Of a stretch of DNA of 8,179 bases, positions 1 through 6,261 are shown in pieces; positions within the stretch are counted from its first letter, which is position 1; every line of letters begins with the position of its first letter. Made by a program: the position numbers and the translations under genes. The notes beneath the pieces are model-generated. The model saw only the letters and a list, made by a program, of their open reading frames with translations. It made no database searches and was not told the DNA's origin. Source of the stretch: Pseudomonadota bacterium (GTDB taxonomy: Bacteria > Pseudomonadota > Alphaproteobacteria > UBA2136 > UBA6156); contig RFNJ01000133.1 in the NCBI GenBank assembly GCA_009927255.1, positions 1 through 8,179 of the forward strand, written 5' to 3'.

Positions 1-579
1 TTCGGTGGCGGGGACGCGTTGGACGCGGTGGACACCGCTTTCGAATTTAAGCTGCTGGAACACGTTGTGGCCGGAGAGTTTGGTGATGACTTCGCGGTAG
101 CCGCCTTTTTCGGCATCCGAGACGCTTTGCAGCTCGGACTTCCAGCCCATTACGGCGGCGAGGGCGGTGTACATGCGGAACAAGTCTCCCGCGAACAGTG
201 CAGCTTCTTCGCCGCCGGTGCCGCTGCGGATTTCGAGAATCACGTTGCGTTTGTCGTCGGCGTCCTTGGGCAGCAGCAGGCGCTTGAGTTCTTCTTCCAA
301 CGCGGGGAGAGTATTCAGCGCGGCTTGGTATTCTTCTTGGGCCATGGCCTTGAGTTCTTTATCCAGCGCAGTATCGGCGAGCATGGCTTGGGCGTCGTCG
401 CGTTGCTTCAGCGTGGCAAAATAGGTGGTGAAGGCGCTGACGGTGGGGCGGAGTTCAGCGTATTCGCGGTTTAAATCGGTGAGCCGCTGGATGTTGCTGG
501 CGACGTCGGGCTTTTGCAGCTCGGCCTCCAGCTGCTGGAAGCGGGCGGTGATTTTGTGGCCTTGGGCGGTGAGATCCAT
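1..579 (-). CDS. prfA: Peptide chain release factor 1 (RF1), N-terminal part, cut by window edge
   Basis: RF1 recognises UAA and UAG stop codons and triggers release of the finished peptide from the ribosome. The reverse-strand reading frame gives 193 residues from ATG at 579 and runs off the window. About residues 1-100 are the helical N-terminal domain. Next come the family-typical EIRSGTGGEEAALFAGDLFR and, at the window edge, FESGVHRVQRVPATE. RF1 is usually about 355-360 residues, so slightly over half is present; the codon-recognition loop and the GGQ catalytic motif lie outside. No Shine-Dalgarno sequence is visible before the ATG (upstream is CT-rich), so the start rests on homology; an in-frame TTG 36 bases upstream is a weaker alternative. 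The nearest upstream gene on this strand is rpsU, separated by the small + strand unit. RF1 rather than RF2 is my reading, since the discriminating tripeptide is not visible. Confidence 0.93.
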   Translation of the reverse strand, partial: MDLTAQGHKITARFQQLEAELQKPDVASNIQRLTDLNREYAELRPTVSAFTTYFATLKQRDDAQAMLADTALDKELKAMAQEEYQAALNTLPALEEELKRLLLPKDADDKRNVILEIRSGTGGEEAALFAGDLFRMYTALAAVMGWKSELQSVSDAEKGGYREVITKLSGHNVFQQLKFESGVHRVQRVPATE

Positions 580-637
580 GGAGGAGGGTGTAGCGGAAAT
601 TGGCGCGGGCGGCAAGGGTGGTGGCGATATGTGGGCT

Positions 638-667
638 TTTATGCTAGGAAATTGGCGCCGGAAGGCA
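638..667 (-). promoter_or_regulatory. Weak candidate promoter for prfA
   Basis: Read on the minus strand, CATAAA (-10, 643-638) is preceded 18 bases upstream by TGCCTT (-35, 667-662), a poor match. The -10 context GCATAAAAGC resembles GCATAAAGC in the rpsU promoter candidate, which is the main reason to list it. It would give a leader of about 50 bases before the prfA ATG. A perfect TTGACA on this strand at 683-678 has no good -10 box at normal spacing. Confidence 0.25.
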
Positions 668-695
668 TGGTGCTCCCTGTCAAAGTAACAAAAAA

Positions 696-701
696 AGGAG
701 C
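696..701 (+). promoter_or_regulatory. Strong Shine-Dalgarno of the small ORF
   Basis: The purine-rich AGGAGC follows a run of A residues, with AGGAG ending 7 bases before ATG 708. A second ATG at 703 would encode only Met-Pro before its stop TGA, which overlaps ATG 708 as ATGA. This is the best ribosome binding site among the intergenic regions and supports translation of the short ORF. Confidence 0.5.
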
Positions 702-707
702 AATGCC

Positions 708-782
708 ATGAATCTTTCTGGCAAATTGTGCCTGTGGCTTGGGAAGCTGCGGATGTTTTTCGCAGTGACTCTCCGCTGGTAA
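708..782 (+). CDS. Predicted 24-residue cationic hydrophobic peptide, unrecognised
   Basis: I do not recognise this peptide. It starts MNLSGKLCLW and ends FFAVTLRW. It is rich in Leu, Phe and Trp with four Lys/Arg and no acidic residue, so it could insert in or coat a membrane. Three things argue for a real gene: an AGGAG ribosome binding site 7 bases upstream, a clear TAA stop, and a strong terminator hairpin starting within five bases of that stop whose G-U wobble favours the + strand transcript. It lies between two minus-strand genes and convergent with rpsU, so it needs its own promoter; I could not find a convincing one. Alternatives are a small regulatory RNA (the transcript also has a CTGCG/CGCAG stem around 747-764), a leader peptide, or a type I toxin-like peptide. 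None of these is established. Confidence 0.45.
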   Translation: MNLSGKLCLWLGKLRMFFAVTLRW

Positions 783-786
783 CAAA

Positions 787-822
787 AAAGGGGTCGCTGA
801 GCAAGAGCGGCCCCTTTGTTTT
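787..822 (+). terminator. Rho-independent terminator of the small + strand unit
   Basis: The stem is GGGGTCGCT (790-798) paired with AGCGGCCCC (806-814), with a 7-base loop, extended by AAA/TTT and followed by TTTGTTTT. The one imperfect pair is a T-G wobble in the + strand transcript but a C-A mismatch in the minus transcript, so the + orientation is favoured. The minus strand also has a T run after the stem, so some bidirectional activity is possible. Confidence 0.75.
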
Positions 823-848
823 GTCAAAGCAACGTTGGAATAGTAGGT

Positions 849-883
849 GGGGGAGGGGGGGTTGTCAAGGGATTTGGAGGGGG
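849..883 (+). other. G-rich tract fitting the G-quadruplex pattern
   Basis: Four G runs occur at 849-853, 855-861, 869-871 and 879-883, separated by gaps of 1, 7 and 7 bases. This fits the usual G3+/N1-7 rule on the + strand. The tract lies between the small-unit terminator and the rpsU terminator hairpin. Whether it folds is not known from sequence alone, and the general G excess of this strand makes chance occurrence plausible. Confidence 0.45.
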
Positions 884-894
884 ACGGCAAGCGC

Positions 895-917
895 AAAGCC
901 CCCGTGTTGGGGGCTTT
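895..917 (-). terminator. Terminator-like hairpin downstream of rpsU
   Basis: A perfect 9-bp stem AAAGCCCCC/GGGGGCTTT with a 5-base loop lies 17 bases beyond the rpsU stop. On the minus strand only three T residues follow, and they are part of the stem; on the + strand there are five. It therefore may act in both directions, ending rpsU transcripts and blocking read-through from the + strand. Confidence 0.65.
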
Positions 918-934
918 TTGGGTAATCTTTGAGG

Positions 935-1135
935 TTACTGGTCGTAGTTGCGCTTGTTATCGGCCTTTTTGCTGCGGCGGATGCACTCGCGCATTTCGCG
1001 CGCGCGTTGCTCAAACGGCTTTTCGCGGTAGCGGCGCTGGCGCAGCTCGCGGAATAAACCTTCGCGGTTCATCAGCTTTTTCAGGCGGCGCAGGGCTTGT
1101 TCAACATCGTTGTTGAAGACATCAACGCGAATCAT
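935..1135 (-). CDS. rpsU: 30S ribosomal protein S21
   Basis: S21 is a small basic protein of the 30S subunit, positioned near the 3' end of 16S rRNA and helping translation initiation. The 66-residue product has the family signature: MIRVDVFNNDVEQALRRLKK at the N-terminus, the central REGLFRELRQRRYREKPFEQR, and a Lys/Arg-rich tail ending KRNYDQ. Length is typical (about 65-75). I chose ATG 1135 because AAGGAAG lies 8 bases upstream and S21 proteins begin at this point; a GTG three codons earlier (1144) overlaps the spacing region and is less likely. It appears monocistronic: a candidate promoter lies about 60 bases upstream and a terminator hairpin follows. The common rpsU-dnaG-rpoD arrangement is not seen here. 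Confidence 0.95.
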   Translation of the reverse strand: MIRVDVFNNDVEQALRRLKKLMNREGLFRELRQRRYREKPFEQRAREMRECIRRSKKADNKRNYDQ

Positions 1136-1197
1136 TTCAATCACTTCCTTTCAATATTGGGCTGCTTTTGCCCCTTGGTGGGCTTGGCAGGTGGCGC

Positions 1198-1226
1198 TTT
1201 ATGCTTGATTTTTTGGGGGTTGGCAA
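1198..1226 (-). promoter_or_regulatory. Candidate rpsU promoter
   Basis: On the minus strand TTGCCA (1226-1221, five of six matches to TTGACA) is followed after 17 bases by CATAAA (1203-1198, four of six matches to TATAAT). The spacing is ideal and the site lies about 60 bases upstream of the rpsU start. Two direct copies of ATACCCT lie just upstream of the -35 box. The prediction is by eye. Confidence 0.45.
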
Positions 1227-1331
1227 GAGGAAAGGATATGAGGGTATTTAGGGTATTCGAGGATGTTAAGGGCAGATTGGGTAAAATGGCTGTTGATAGG
1301 GTTGGGTTTATTGGTTAAGATTTTGACCTTC

Positions 1332-2048
1332 ATGGCAAAAATGACCAAAATTTTGACGGAAACGGCGGTGCGAGCGCGCCTACCGCGTGAGCGTGGAGTT
1401 ATTTTTAAGGAATACAATGACTTGCGGCAGGATTATATTTTGCGGGTGGTGAGTAGGCATTTTGGCGCGCGGGGGGATGACCCCGCACCGTTGCTGGGCA
1501 AACGCTTGCTGGATGCGGGCTGTGGCGAGAGCACGGTGGGCGAATTTTTGGCGCTTTCGGGCGCTGATATTACTGCGGTGGAAGCCAATCGTGCGCTGCT
1601 GAAACGGGCGGAAGCAAGTGCGGCGGCGTTTGGCGCGCCGATTACCTTTGTGGCCGGAAAAGTGGAGAATTTACTGCGCGAGGGCGGCAAGTTTGAGGTG
1701 ATTTTGGCGTTGGATTTGCTGGAAGATGTGGCCGAAGCGGGCAAGTTGCTGTGGGTGCTGCGCCAGTTGTTGGCCAAGGATGGCATTTTGGTATTTAGCT
1801 GCATTAAGCGCACGTGGCGGGCGTGGGTTTACCATGTGCTGCTTAGTGCGCTTTATGGCCGCACCAAATGGGGCAGCCGGCAGTGGCGGCGGTTTAAAAA
1901 CCCTGATGAATTGGCCCAACTATGTGCGGCGGCGGGGCTTAAATTGCGCGAAGTACGCAACCTACGCTTTAGCCTAAGCAAGCAGCGTTGGAAGATGAGC
2001 GACCGGCGGCGTGGGACGCGGTATGTGGCTTATGCTTTGGGGGTTTAG
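1332..2048 (+). CDS. UbiG-like SAM-dependent methyltransferase, diverged
   Basis: This is a class I methyltransferase of about 238 residues. The C-terminal two thirds follow UbiG (ubiquinone O-methyltransferase) order: motif I LLDAGCGES (59-67), the acidic strand-2 end ITAVEAN, the post-motif LDLLEDV where UbiG has EVLEHV, then SCIKRT for STINRT, and RQWRRFKNPDEL for HDWRKFVRPSEL. It departs from UbiG in several places. The second glycine of the GxG loop is Ser67, the His of EVLEHV is Asp, and the N-terminal AxxWWDP segment is absent although IFKEYNDLRQDYI aligns with the following region. It may be a paralogue methylating another substrate, possibly a glycan given the neighbours, or a decaying UbiG. 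The frame is open from 1263, but ATG 1332 or 1341 gives the family length; neither has a clear ribosome binding site. Confidence 0.72.
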   Translation: MAKMTKILTETAVRARLPRERGVIFKEYNDLRQDYILRVVSRHFGARGDDPAPLLGKRLLDAGCGESTVGEFLALSGADITAVEANRALLKRAEASAAAFGAPITFVAGKVENLLREGGKFEVILALDLLEDVAEAGKLLWVLRQLLAKDGILVFSCIKRTWRAWVYHVLLSALYGRTKWGSRQWRRFKNPDELAQLCAAAGLKLREVRNLRFSLSKQRWKMSDRRRGTRYVAYALGV

Positions 2049-2092
2049 GTTTAGTGTCAGTAGGTGAGTAGTGTGCTGTTTTATAAGCGTCT

Positions 2093-2983
2093 ATGGCTTG
2101 GGAAGGTTATCGGTTTTATTGCTTATGGGTTGAACGGCCTGGTGAGGGCGTGGACCCAGAGAGAGAACAGGCAAAACGGCGCGTAGCTTTTGAAAGCTGG
2201 CTGGCGGGGGTGCAGCATAATGCCCTTGCTTTGCCGGAATCGGAGTTTGAGGTTTGGCTTGAGAATCCGAATTTGCTAGAGGGATATTATGTATCTGATA
2301 ATATTAAGATACGGCATCCAGAGGAGATTGAGGCTTATCGGGATGGTAGTGTACCTGTGGTGCATGATGTGTCATCTGAAAATGTATGGGCACGGGTTGA
2401 TACGTTACGGCTGATGATTTTAAAACGTAGTGTGGAAGAGTTACGCGGGGTAGATGGACTTAGAAAAGTTGCCTACTTTGATGGAGATGTGGATTTAGAT
2501 AACTGTGCAGATGAGCTTTCTGCGATGGTGGATGAAAGGTTGCAGTTATATGGTGTTGCTGCTGGGTGTGCTAATGTGAAACTTAACAAGGGGGAAATTG
2601 AGGCTGGAGGAAGTTTGGAGAATGGCTTCATGGCTTCAATGGTGGATGGAAAATTTATAGATGATCATTTACCTGAGATATTGTCAGAGGTTAATGAGGC
2701 TTATGCTTTAAATCTTAGAAAAGATTACGGTAATAAAATGGGTATGAATACTGTTTATGATATATATTATGAGCACTTAAGACGGTATGCGAGCAACATG
2801 GGTATCCCGCATCATATTTGGGAGAAGCGTATGGGGGGCGTACCAATCCAACCTCCAAGTGGAAAAAAGTTTCAGAGAGATATTTCCGTTATCAAAAAAG
2901 AAGATCACGCGCTTTGGGCAAGTGAGCGGAGAGAGATAGATCCTTGCCTAGTAGAGGAGTTAGAAACTACGGTTTCGCCATAA
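2093..2983 (+). CDS. Putative GT-A glycosyltransferase with DXD motif (GT32-like), AT-rich
   Basis: The 296-residue product is distantly reminiscent of DXD-containing sugar transferases (GT32 / toxin-type). An N-terminal strand YRFYCLWV and a following FESWLAG/FEVWLEN pattern recall the IPKIIHxxW opening. WARVDTLRL (99-107) resembles the conserved ASDxLRxxIL helix. YFDGDVDLD (128-136) resembles the YLDxDV metal-binding DXD site, and ENGFMAS (from 176) sits where these families have a conserved E-N segment. Such enzymes transfer a sugar from a nucleotide sugar to a glycan or protein. No signal peptide or membrane segment is seen. GC content is far below that of the neighbours (15 of 60 bases in 2701-2760), suggesting horizontal acquisition. 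ATG 2093 has no Shine-Dalgarno sequence. The last 17 bases overlap the glutaredoxin gene on the other strand. The family assignment is tentative. Confidence 0.5.
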   Translation: MAWEGYRFYCLWVERPGEGVDPEREQAKRRVAFESWLAGVQHNALALPESEFEVWLENPNLLEGYYVSDNIKIRHPEEIEAYRDGSVPVVHDVSSENVWARVDTLRLMILKRSVEELRGVDGLRKVAYFDGDVDLDNCADELSAMVDERLQLYGVAAGCANVKLNKGEIEAGGSLENGFMASMVDGKFIDDHLPEILSEVNEAYALNLRKDYGNKMGMNTVYDIYYEHLRRYASNMGIPHHIWEKRMGGVPIQPPSGKKFQRDISVIKKEDHALWASERREIDPCLVEELETTVSP

Positions 2984-3266
2984 GAAGGGGGAGGAGTTTG
3001 TTTTCGGCGTGGAGGACGTGGAGGGCGTCGTTGCCGCCGATGGGTTGGTTGTTGATGAAGATTTGGGGGACGGTGCGGGCGGTGGGGTTGCGCTTTTGGA
3101 TTTCGGCATAACCATTCGGGTTGTGGGTGATGTCGATTTCTTGGAAGGTGGCGCCCAAACTGGTGAGCAGCATTTTGGCTTTGGTGCAGTGGGGACAGTA
3201 GTCTTTGCTATATACTTCAATTTTGGCGGGAAATTTGGCTTGGATTGGGGCAGCGGTGGTGGTCAT
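2967..3266 (-). CDS. grxC: Glutaredoxin (GrxC type), CPHC active site
   Basis: Glutaredoxins reduce disulfides and glutathione mixed disulfides using glutathione, in the cytoplasm. The 99-residue protein has the thioredoxin fold order: IEVYSKDYCPHC with active-site Cys24 and Cys27, the cis-proline segment TVPQIFINNQ (65-74), and the glutathione-binding GGNDAL (77-82). The usual motif is CPYC; His replaces Tyr here, a variation that keeps both cysteines, so dithiol activity is expected. About ten residues precede the first strand, slightly longer than E. coli Grx3. ATG 3266 is preceded by AAAGGA at about 10 bases. The gene is divergent from the glycosyltransferase at 3295 with only 28 bp between them, so its promoter must overlap that coding region. 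Its stop lies inside the end of the convergent gene. Confidence 0.92.
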   Translation of the reverse strand: MTTTAAPIQAKFPAKIEVYSKDYCPHCTKAKMLLTSLGATFQEIDITHNPNGYAEIQKRNPTARTVPQIFINNQPIGGNDALHVLHAENKLLPLLMAKP

Positions 3267-3294
3267 GGCGGGGTTTTTCCTTTAGGTTGGGCTG

Positions 3295-4242
3295 ATGCTG
3301 ACTGTAAGCGTTGTGATTCCGGTTTACAAGGACCCTGTGGGGTTGGCGCGGGCGTTGGAAAGCGTGCTGGCGCAGACGTTGAAACCGCTGGAGATTTTGG
3401 TGTGTGATGATGGCAGCCCGCCCGAGGTTTTTGATGCGATTGGCGAGGTGGTTTTGCAGCTGCGGGCGCGGGGGCTGCCGGTTGATTTATATCGACAAGC
3501 CAACGCGGGGGCGGGCGCGGCGCGCAACCGTTGTTTGGCCAAGGCCCGTGGCGATGTGATTGCCTTTTTGGACAGCGATGATTGGTGGCTGCCAACCAAA
3601 CTGGCGCGCAGTGTGGCGGTTTTGGAAGAAACGGGTGCGGCGTTTGTGGCGCATAATTTTAAGGCGATGAAGGAAGGGGAAAGCGACGGACCGGTGTGGG
3701 ATTGTGCGGCAATTGCGCGGCGGCGTGATTGGCTGAACCCCAAGGGCGATGCGCGGGTGCAGTATTTTTACCGTGGGTTTATTGGCATTTTAACCGTGGT
3801 GGCGCGGCGCGAGGCGTTGCTGCGGGCGGGGGGCTTTGATGCGGCGCACCGCTATGCGCTGGACTGGGAGTGCTGGCATGCGCTGTTGGCGGCGAATGAA
3901 GGCAGCTTTTTTGTGGTGTTTGATGAGGTGCTGGCTTGCTATACGCTGAGCAGCGGCGGCTTGACCAGCAAGGGTTTGGCGCGGGTGGCGGAGCGGGAGA
4001 GTTATTTGCCGCGCTATGTGCGCGGCGTTGCGCGGCATGGCGGCGTTTGGTGGCCGTTGTTGCTGGTGCGGGGGTGGCTGACCATTCAATTGGAGAGTGT
4101 GCAGCCCGAAGTGCGGCGGCGCAATTGGGCCAATGTGGCGCGGCTGGTGGCGCGAGGGCCAGTTGGGTTGGCCCGATGCTTGTTGGAAACGTGGCGCGGG
4201 GGATACGTGCGCCCCAATTTTTTGGCTGCGATGCCCAAATAA
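3295..4242 (+). CDS. Family 2 glycosyltransferase
   Basis: GT2 enzymes transfer a sugar from a nucleotide sugar to a lipid-linked or growing glycan at the inner membrane's cytoplasmic face. The 315-residue product has the GT-A pattern: SVVIPVYKD (5-13), ALESVLAQT, the nucleotide-binding LVCDDGS (35-41), NAGAGAARNRCL, and the metal-binding FLDSDDWW with D93-S-D-D96. DWECWHALL (190-198) corresponds to the ED/DWxLW acceptor-side motif. The region after about 230 is basic with a hydrophobic stretch (VWWPLLLVRGWL) that may sit on the membrane; it is not a clear transmembrane helix. Only a weak TTAGG precedes ATG 3295. It is first of four closely spaced + strand genes and is followed 48 bp later by asnB. 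The specific sugar cannot be told from sequence. Confidence 0.88.
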   Translation: MLTVSVVIPVYKDPVGLARALESVLAQTLKPLEILVCDDGSPPEVFDAIGEVVLQLRARGLPVDLYRQANAGAGAARNRCLAKARGDVIAFLDSDDWWLPTKLARSVAVLEETGAAFVAHNFKAMKEGESDGPVWDCAAIARRRDWLNPKGDARVQYFYRGFIGILTVVARREALLRAGGFDAAHRYALDWECWHALLAANEGSFFVVFDEVLACYTLSSGGLTSKGLARVAERESYLPRYVRGVARHGGVWWPLLLVRGWLTIQLESVQPEVRRRNWANVARLVARGPVGLARCLLETWRGGYVRPNFLAAMPK

Positions 4243-4279
4243 CCATACAAGAGACTAGTGGTGAGCAGCATTGGTTGGT

Positions 4280-4283
4280 AGGA
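4280..4283 (+). promoter_or_regulatory. Ribosome binding site fixing the asnB start
   Basis: AGGA lies 7 bases before ATG 4291. An in-frame GTG at 4285 would be only 1 base from it, and would place two residues ahead of the catalytic cysteine, so ATG 4291 is the start. Confidence 0.6.
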
Positions 4284-4290
4284 TGTGAGT

Positions 4291-6237
4291 ATGTGCGGGA
4301 TTGCGGGGGTTATCAGCCAAAGTGAATTTCGGCCAGATAAGGCCTATATGGCGCGTCTAACCGATGCGGTGGCGCACCGTGGGCCAGATGGCGTGGGAAC
4401 TTGGTTTGGCGCGGGCAGAAAGGTGGCGTTTGGGCACCGGCGCTTGGCGATTATTGATCTTTCCGCCCCCGCCAACCAACCGATGGTGAGCGCCGATGGG
4501 CAGGTGGCGCTGATTTTTAACGGCGAGATTTATAACCACGTGCAACTGCGTAAACAGCTGGAAGACGCCGGGGTGCGCGGCTGGCAAACCAGCCATAGTG
4601 ATACCGAGGTGGTGCTGATGGCCTATCGGCACTGGGGGATGCCCGCCTGTTTGCAGCACTTGCGCGGGATGTTTGCGTTTGCAATTTGGGACAATGCGGT
4701 GGGCAAGCTGTTTTTGGCGCGGGATCGGGTGGGGGAGAAGCCGCTGTATTATTCCCACCAAAATGGTCGGTTGATTTTTGGCAGCGAGATTAAGGTGATT
4801 TTGGCGGATGCGAGCGTGGAGCGCGCGGTGGATGAGGAGAGTTTGTTCCATTATTTAACCTTTCTGATGGTGCCGCCGCCGAAGACCTTGTTTAAGGGAA
4901 TTCACAAATTGCCCGCGGCGCATTGGTTAGAGGTTGAGTTGGAAGCTGAAAGTGTGCCGGTAGTGCGCGAGTATTGGGACCCCTTAGATGCGGCGGCGGA
5001 CTATGCCGCGAAAGTGCGGCTGCCCAAAGATGAAAAGGGCTGGGTGGCGCATTTAGGCCGCTTGGTGCGCGAGAGTGTGCGCCTGCGCCAAGAGGCAGCG
5101 GATGTGCCGGTGGGGGTGTTTTTGAGCGGCGGCGTGGACAGCAGCGCGGTGGCAACGTTGGCCACCGATTGGGTGGGCAAGGGCAAGCTGCGCACGTTTG
5201 CAATTGGGCCGGATAAGGAGTATCCCAACTGGATTGATGAGACGCCGTTTGCCGCGCAGGTGGCCGAGAAAATTGGCAGCAAGCACGAAGTGGTGCGGCT
5301 GCGTGAAGCGGACTTTATGGCAATTTTGCCGAAGTTTATCAACTGGCAGGATGAGCCGGTGGCCGACCCGGCGGCGCTGCCGATTTACTTTTTAAGCCGC
5401 GCTGCCACCGATGCGGGGCTGAAGGTGTGCCAAGGGGGTGAGGGCGGCGATGAGCTGTTTATCGGCTATGAAGACTGGATGAAGTTTGAGAAGCTGGAGC
5501 GGTGGAATCGCTGGCCGCTGCCGAGGTTTATCAAGAAACTGGGCTATGGTGCGTTGCTGCTGCTGGGGCGTGGGGGGCGGTTTTGGGTGGAATATTTACG
5601 CCGTGGCGCAGCGGGGGAACCGATTTTTTGGGGCGGGGCGGAAGCCTTTACCAGCGCCGATAAGCGGCAGATGTTGGGGCCAACCATGGCGGCATGGCGC
5701 GGGCGCAGCAGCTTTGAGGTGGTGCGCCCGCTGTGGGAGAAATATCAGCAAAAGCCCGCGGCGCAGCAGAGTTTTTGGAACTGGTGCACCTGGCTAGAAT
5801 TGCATTTGCGCCTGCCCGAACAACTGCTGATGCGGGCGGATAAAATGAGCATGGCGACTGCCTTGGAACTGCGCGTGCCGCTACTGGACCATGTGCTGAT
5901 TGAGGCGGTGCTGAACAGCCCGCCCGCGCTGCGCACCAAAAATGGTGAGAAGAAGCATTTGCTCAAACGCCTGCTGCGCGGGGTGGTGGAGAAGGAGATT
6001 TTGTTCAGGGCCAAGCGTGGCCTTGGCATGCCGCTGGATGCTTGGATTTTGGGGGTTTATGGGGCGTATGCGCGTACGGTTTTGGCCGATTTTTGTGCGC
6101 GAACAGGCTATCTGCGCTTTGAGTTTGTAGAGCAGTTGTTTACAGAGGGGCGCGGGCAGCAGGTGTGGTATCTGTTGAACCTTGCGCTGTGGTGGAAGCA
6201 TTTTATTGTGCAGGAGCGCTTGGATAGGATAGAGTAA
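4291..6237 (+). CDS. asnB: Asparagine synthase (glutamine-hydrolysing) family amidotransferase
   Basis: The enzyme hydrolyses glutamine at an N-terminal nucleophile site and passes ammonia to an ATP-activated carboxylate, classically aspartate. Residues 1-200 form the glutaminase domain: Cys2 (exposed after Met removal), HRGPDG (29-34), RLAIIDL (51-57), NGEIYN (77-82) and RDRVGEKPLYY. The synthetase domain has the pyrophosphate loop LSGGVDSS (278-285), QGGEGGDELFIGY, and MSMATALELRVPLLD (519-533). All key motifs look intact. The length of 648 residues is typical of AsnB relatives found in polysaccharide clusters, which are longer than E. coli AsnB. With a GT2 gene 48 bp upstream, it may amidate a uronic acid of a surface glycan; ordinary asparagine synthesis is equally possible from sequence. 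It is followed after 24 bp by the VirB11-type ATPase. Confidence 0.93.
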   Translation: MCGIAGVISQSEFRPDKAYMARLTDAVAHRGPDGVGTWFGAGRKVAFGHRRLAIIDLSAPANQPMVSADGQVALIFNGEIYNHVQLRKQLEDAGVRGWQTSHSDTEVVLMAYRHWGMPACLQHLRGMFAFAIWDNAVGKLFLARDRVGEKPLYYSHQNGRLIFGSEIKVILADASVERAVDEESLFHYLTFLMVPPPKTLFKGIHKLPAAHWLEVELEAESVPVVREYWDPLDAAADYAAKVRLPKDEKGWVAHLGRLVRESVRLRQEAADVPVGVFLSGGVDSSAVATLATDWVGKGKLRTFAIGPDKEYPNWIDETPFAAQVAEKIGSKHEVVRLREADFMAILPKFINWQDEPVADPAALPIYFLSRAATDAGLKVCQGGEGGDELFIGYEDWMKFEKLERWNRWPLPRFIKKLGYGALLLLGRGGRFWVEYLRRGAAGEPIFWGGAEAFTSADKRQMLGPTMAAWRGRSSFEVVRPLWEKYQQKPAAQQSFWNWCTWLELHLRLPEQLLMRADKMSMATALELRVPLLDHVLIEAVLNSPPALRTKNGEKKHLLKRLLRGVVEKEILFRAKRGLGMPLDAWILGVYGAYARTVLADFCARTGYLRFEFVEQLFTEGRGQQVWYLLNLALWWKHFIVQERLDRIE

Positions 6238-6261
6238 CTCAACAATAAAAATAGGTGTTGT

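Noticed and set aside
1263..1331. Upstream start of the methyltransferase adding a hydrophobic N-terminus
   Set aside because: The purines before ATG 1263 touch the start codon with no spacing, and the extension has no counterpart in the UbiG family.
4285..4290. GTG start of asnB two codons upstream
   Set aside because: The catalytic cysteine must follow the initiator Met directly, and the AGGA site is correctly spaced only for ATG 4291.
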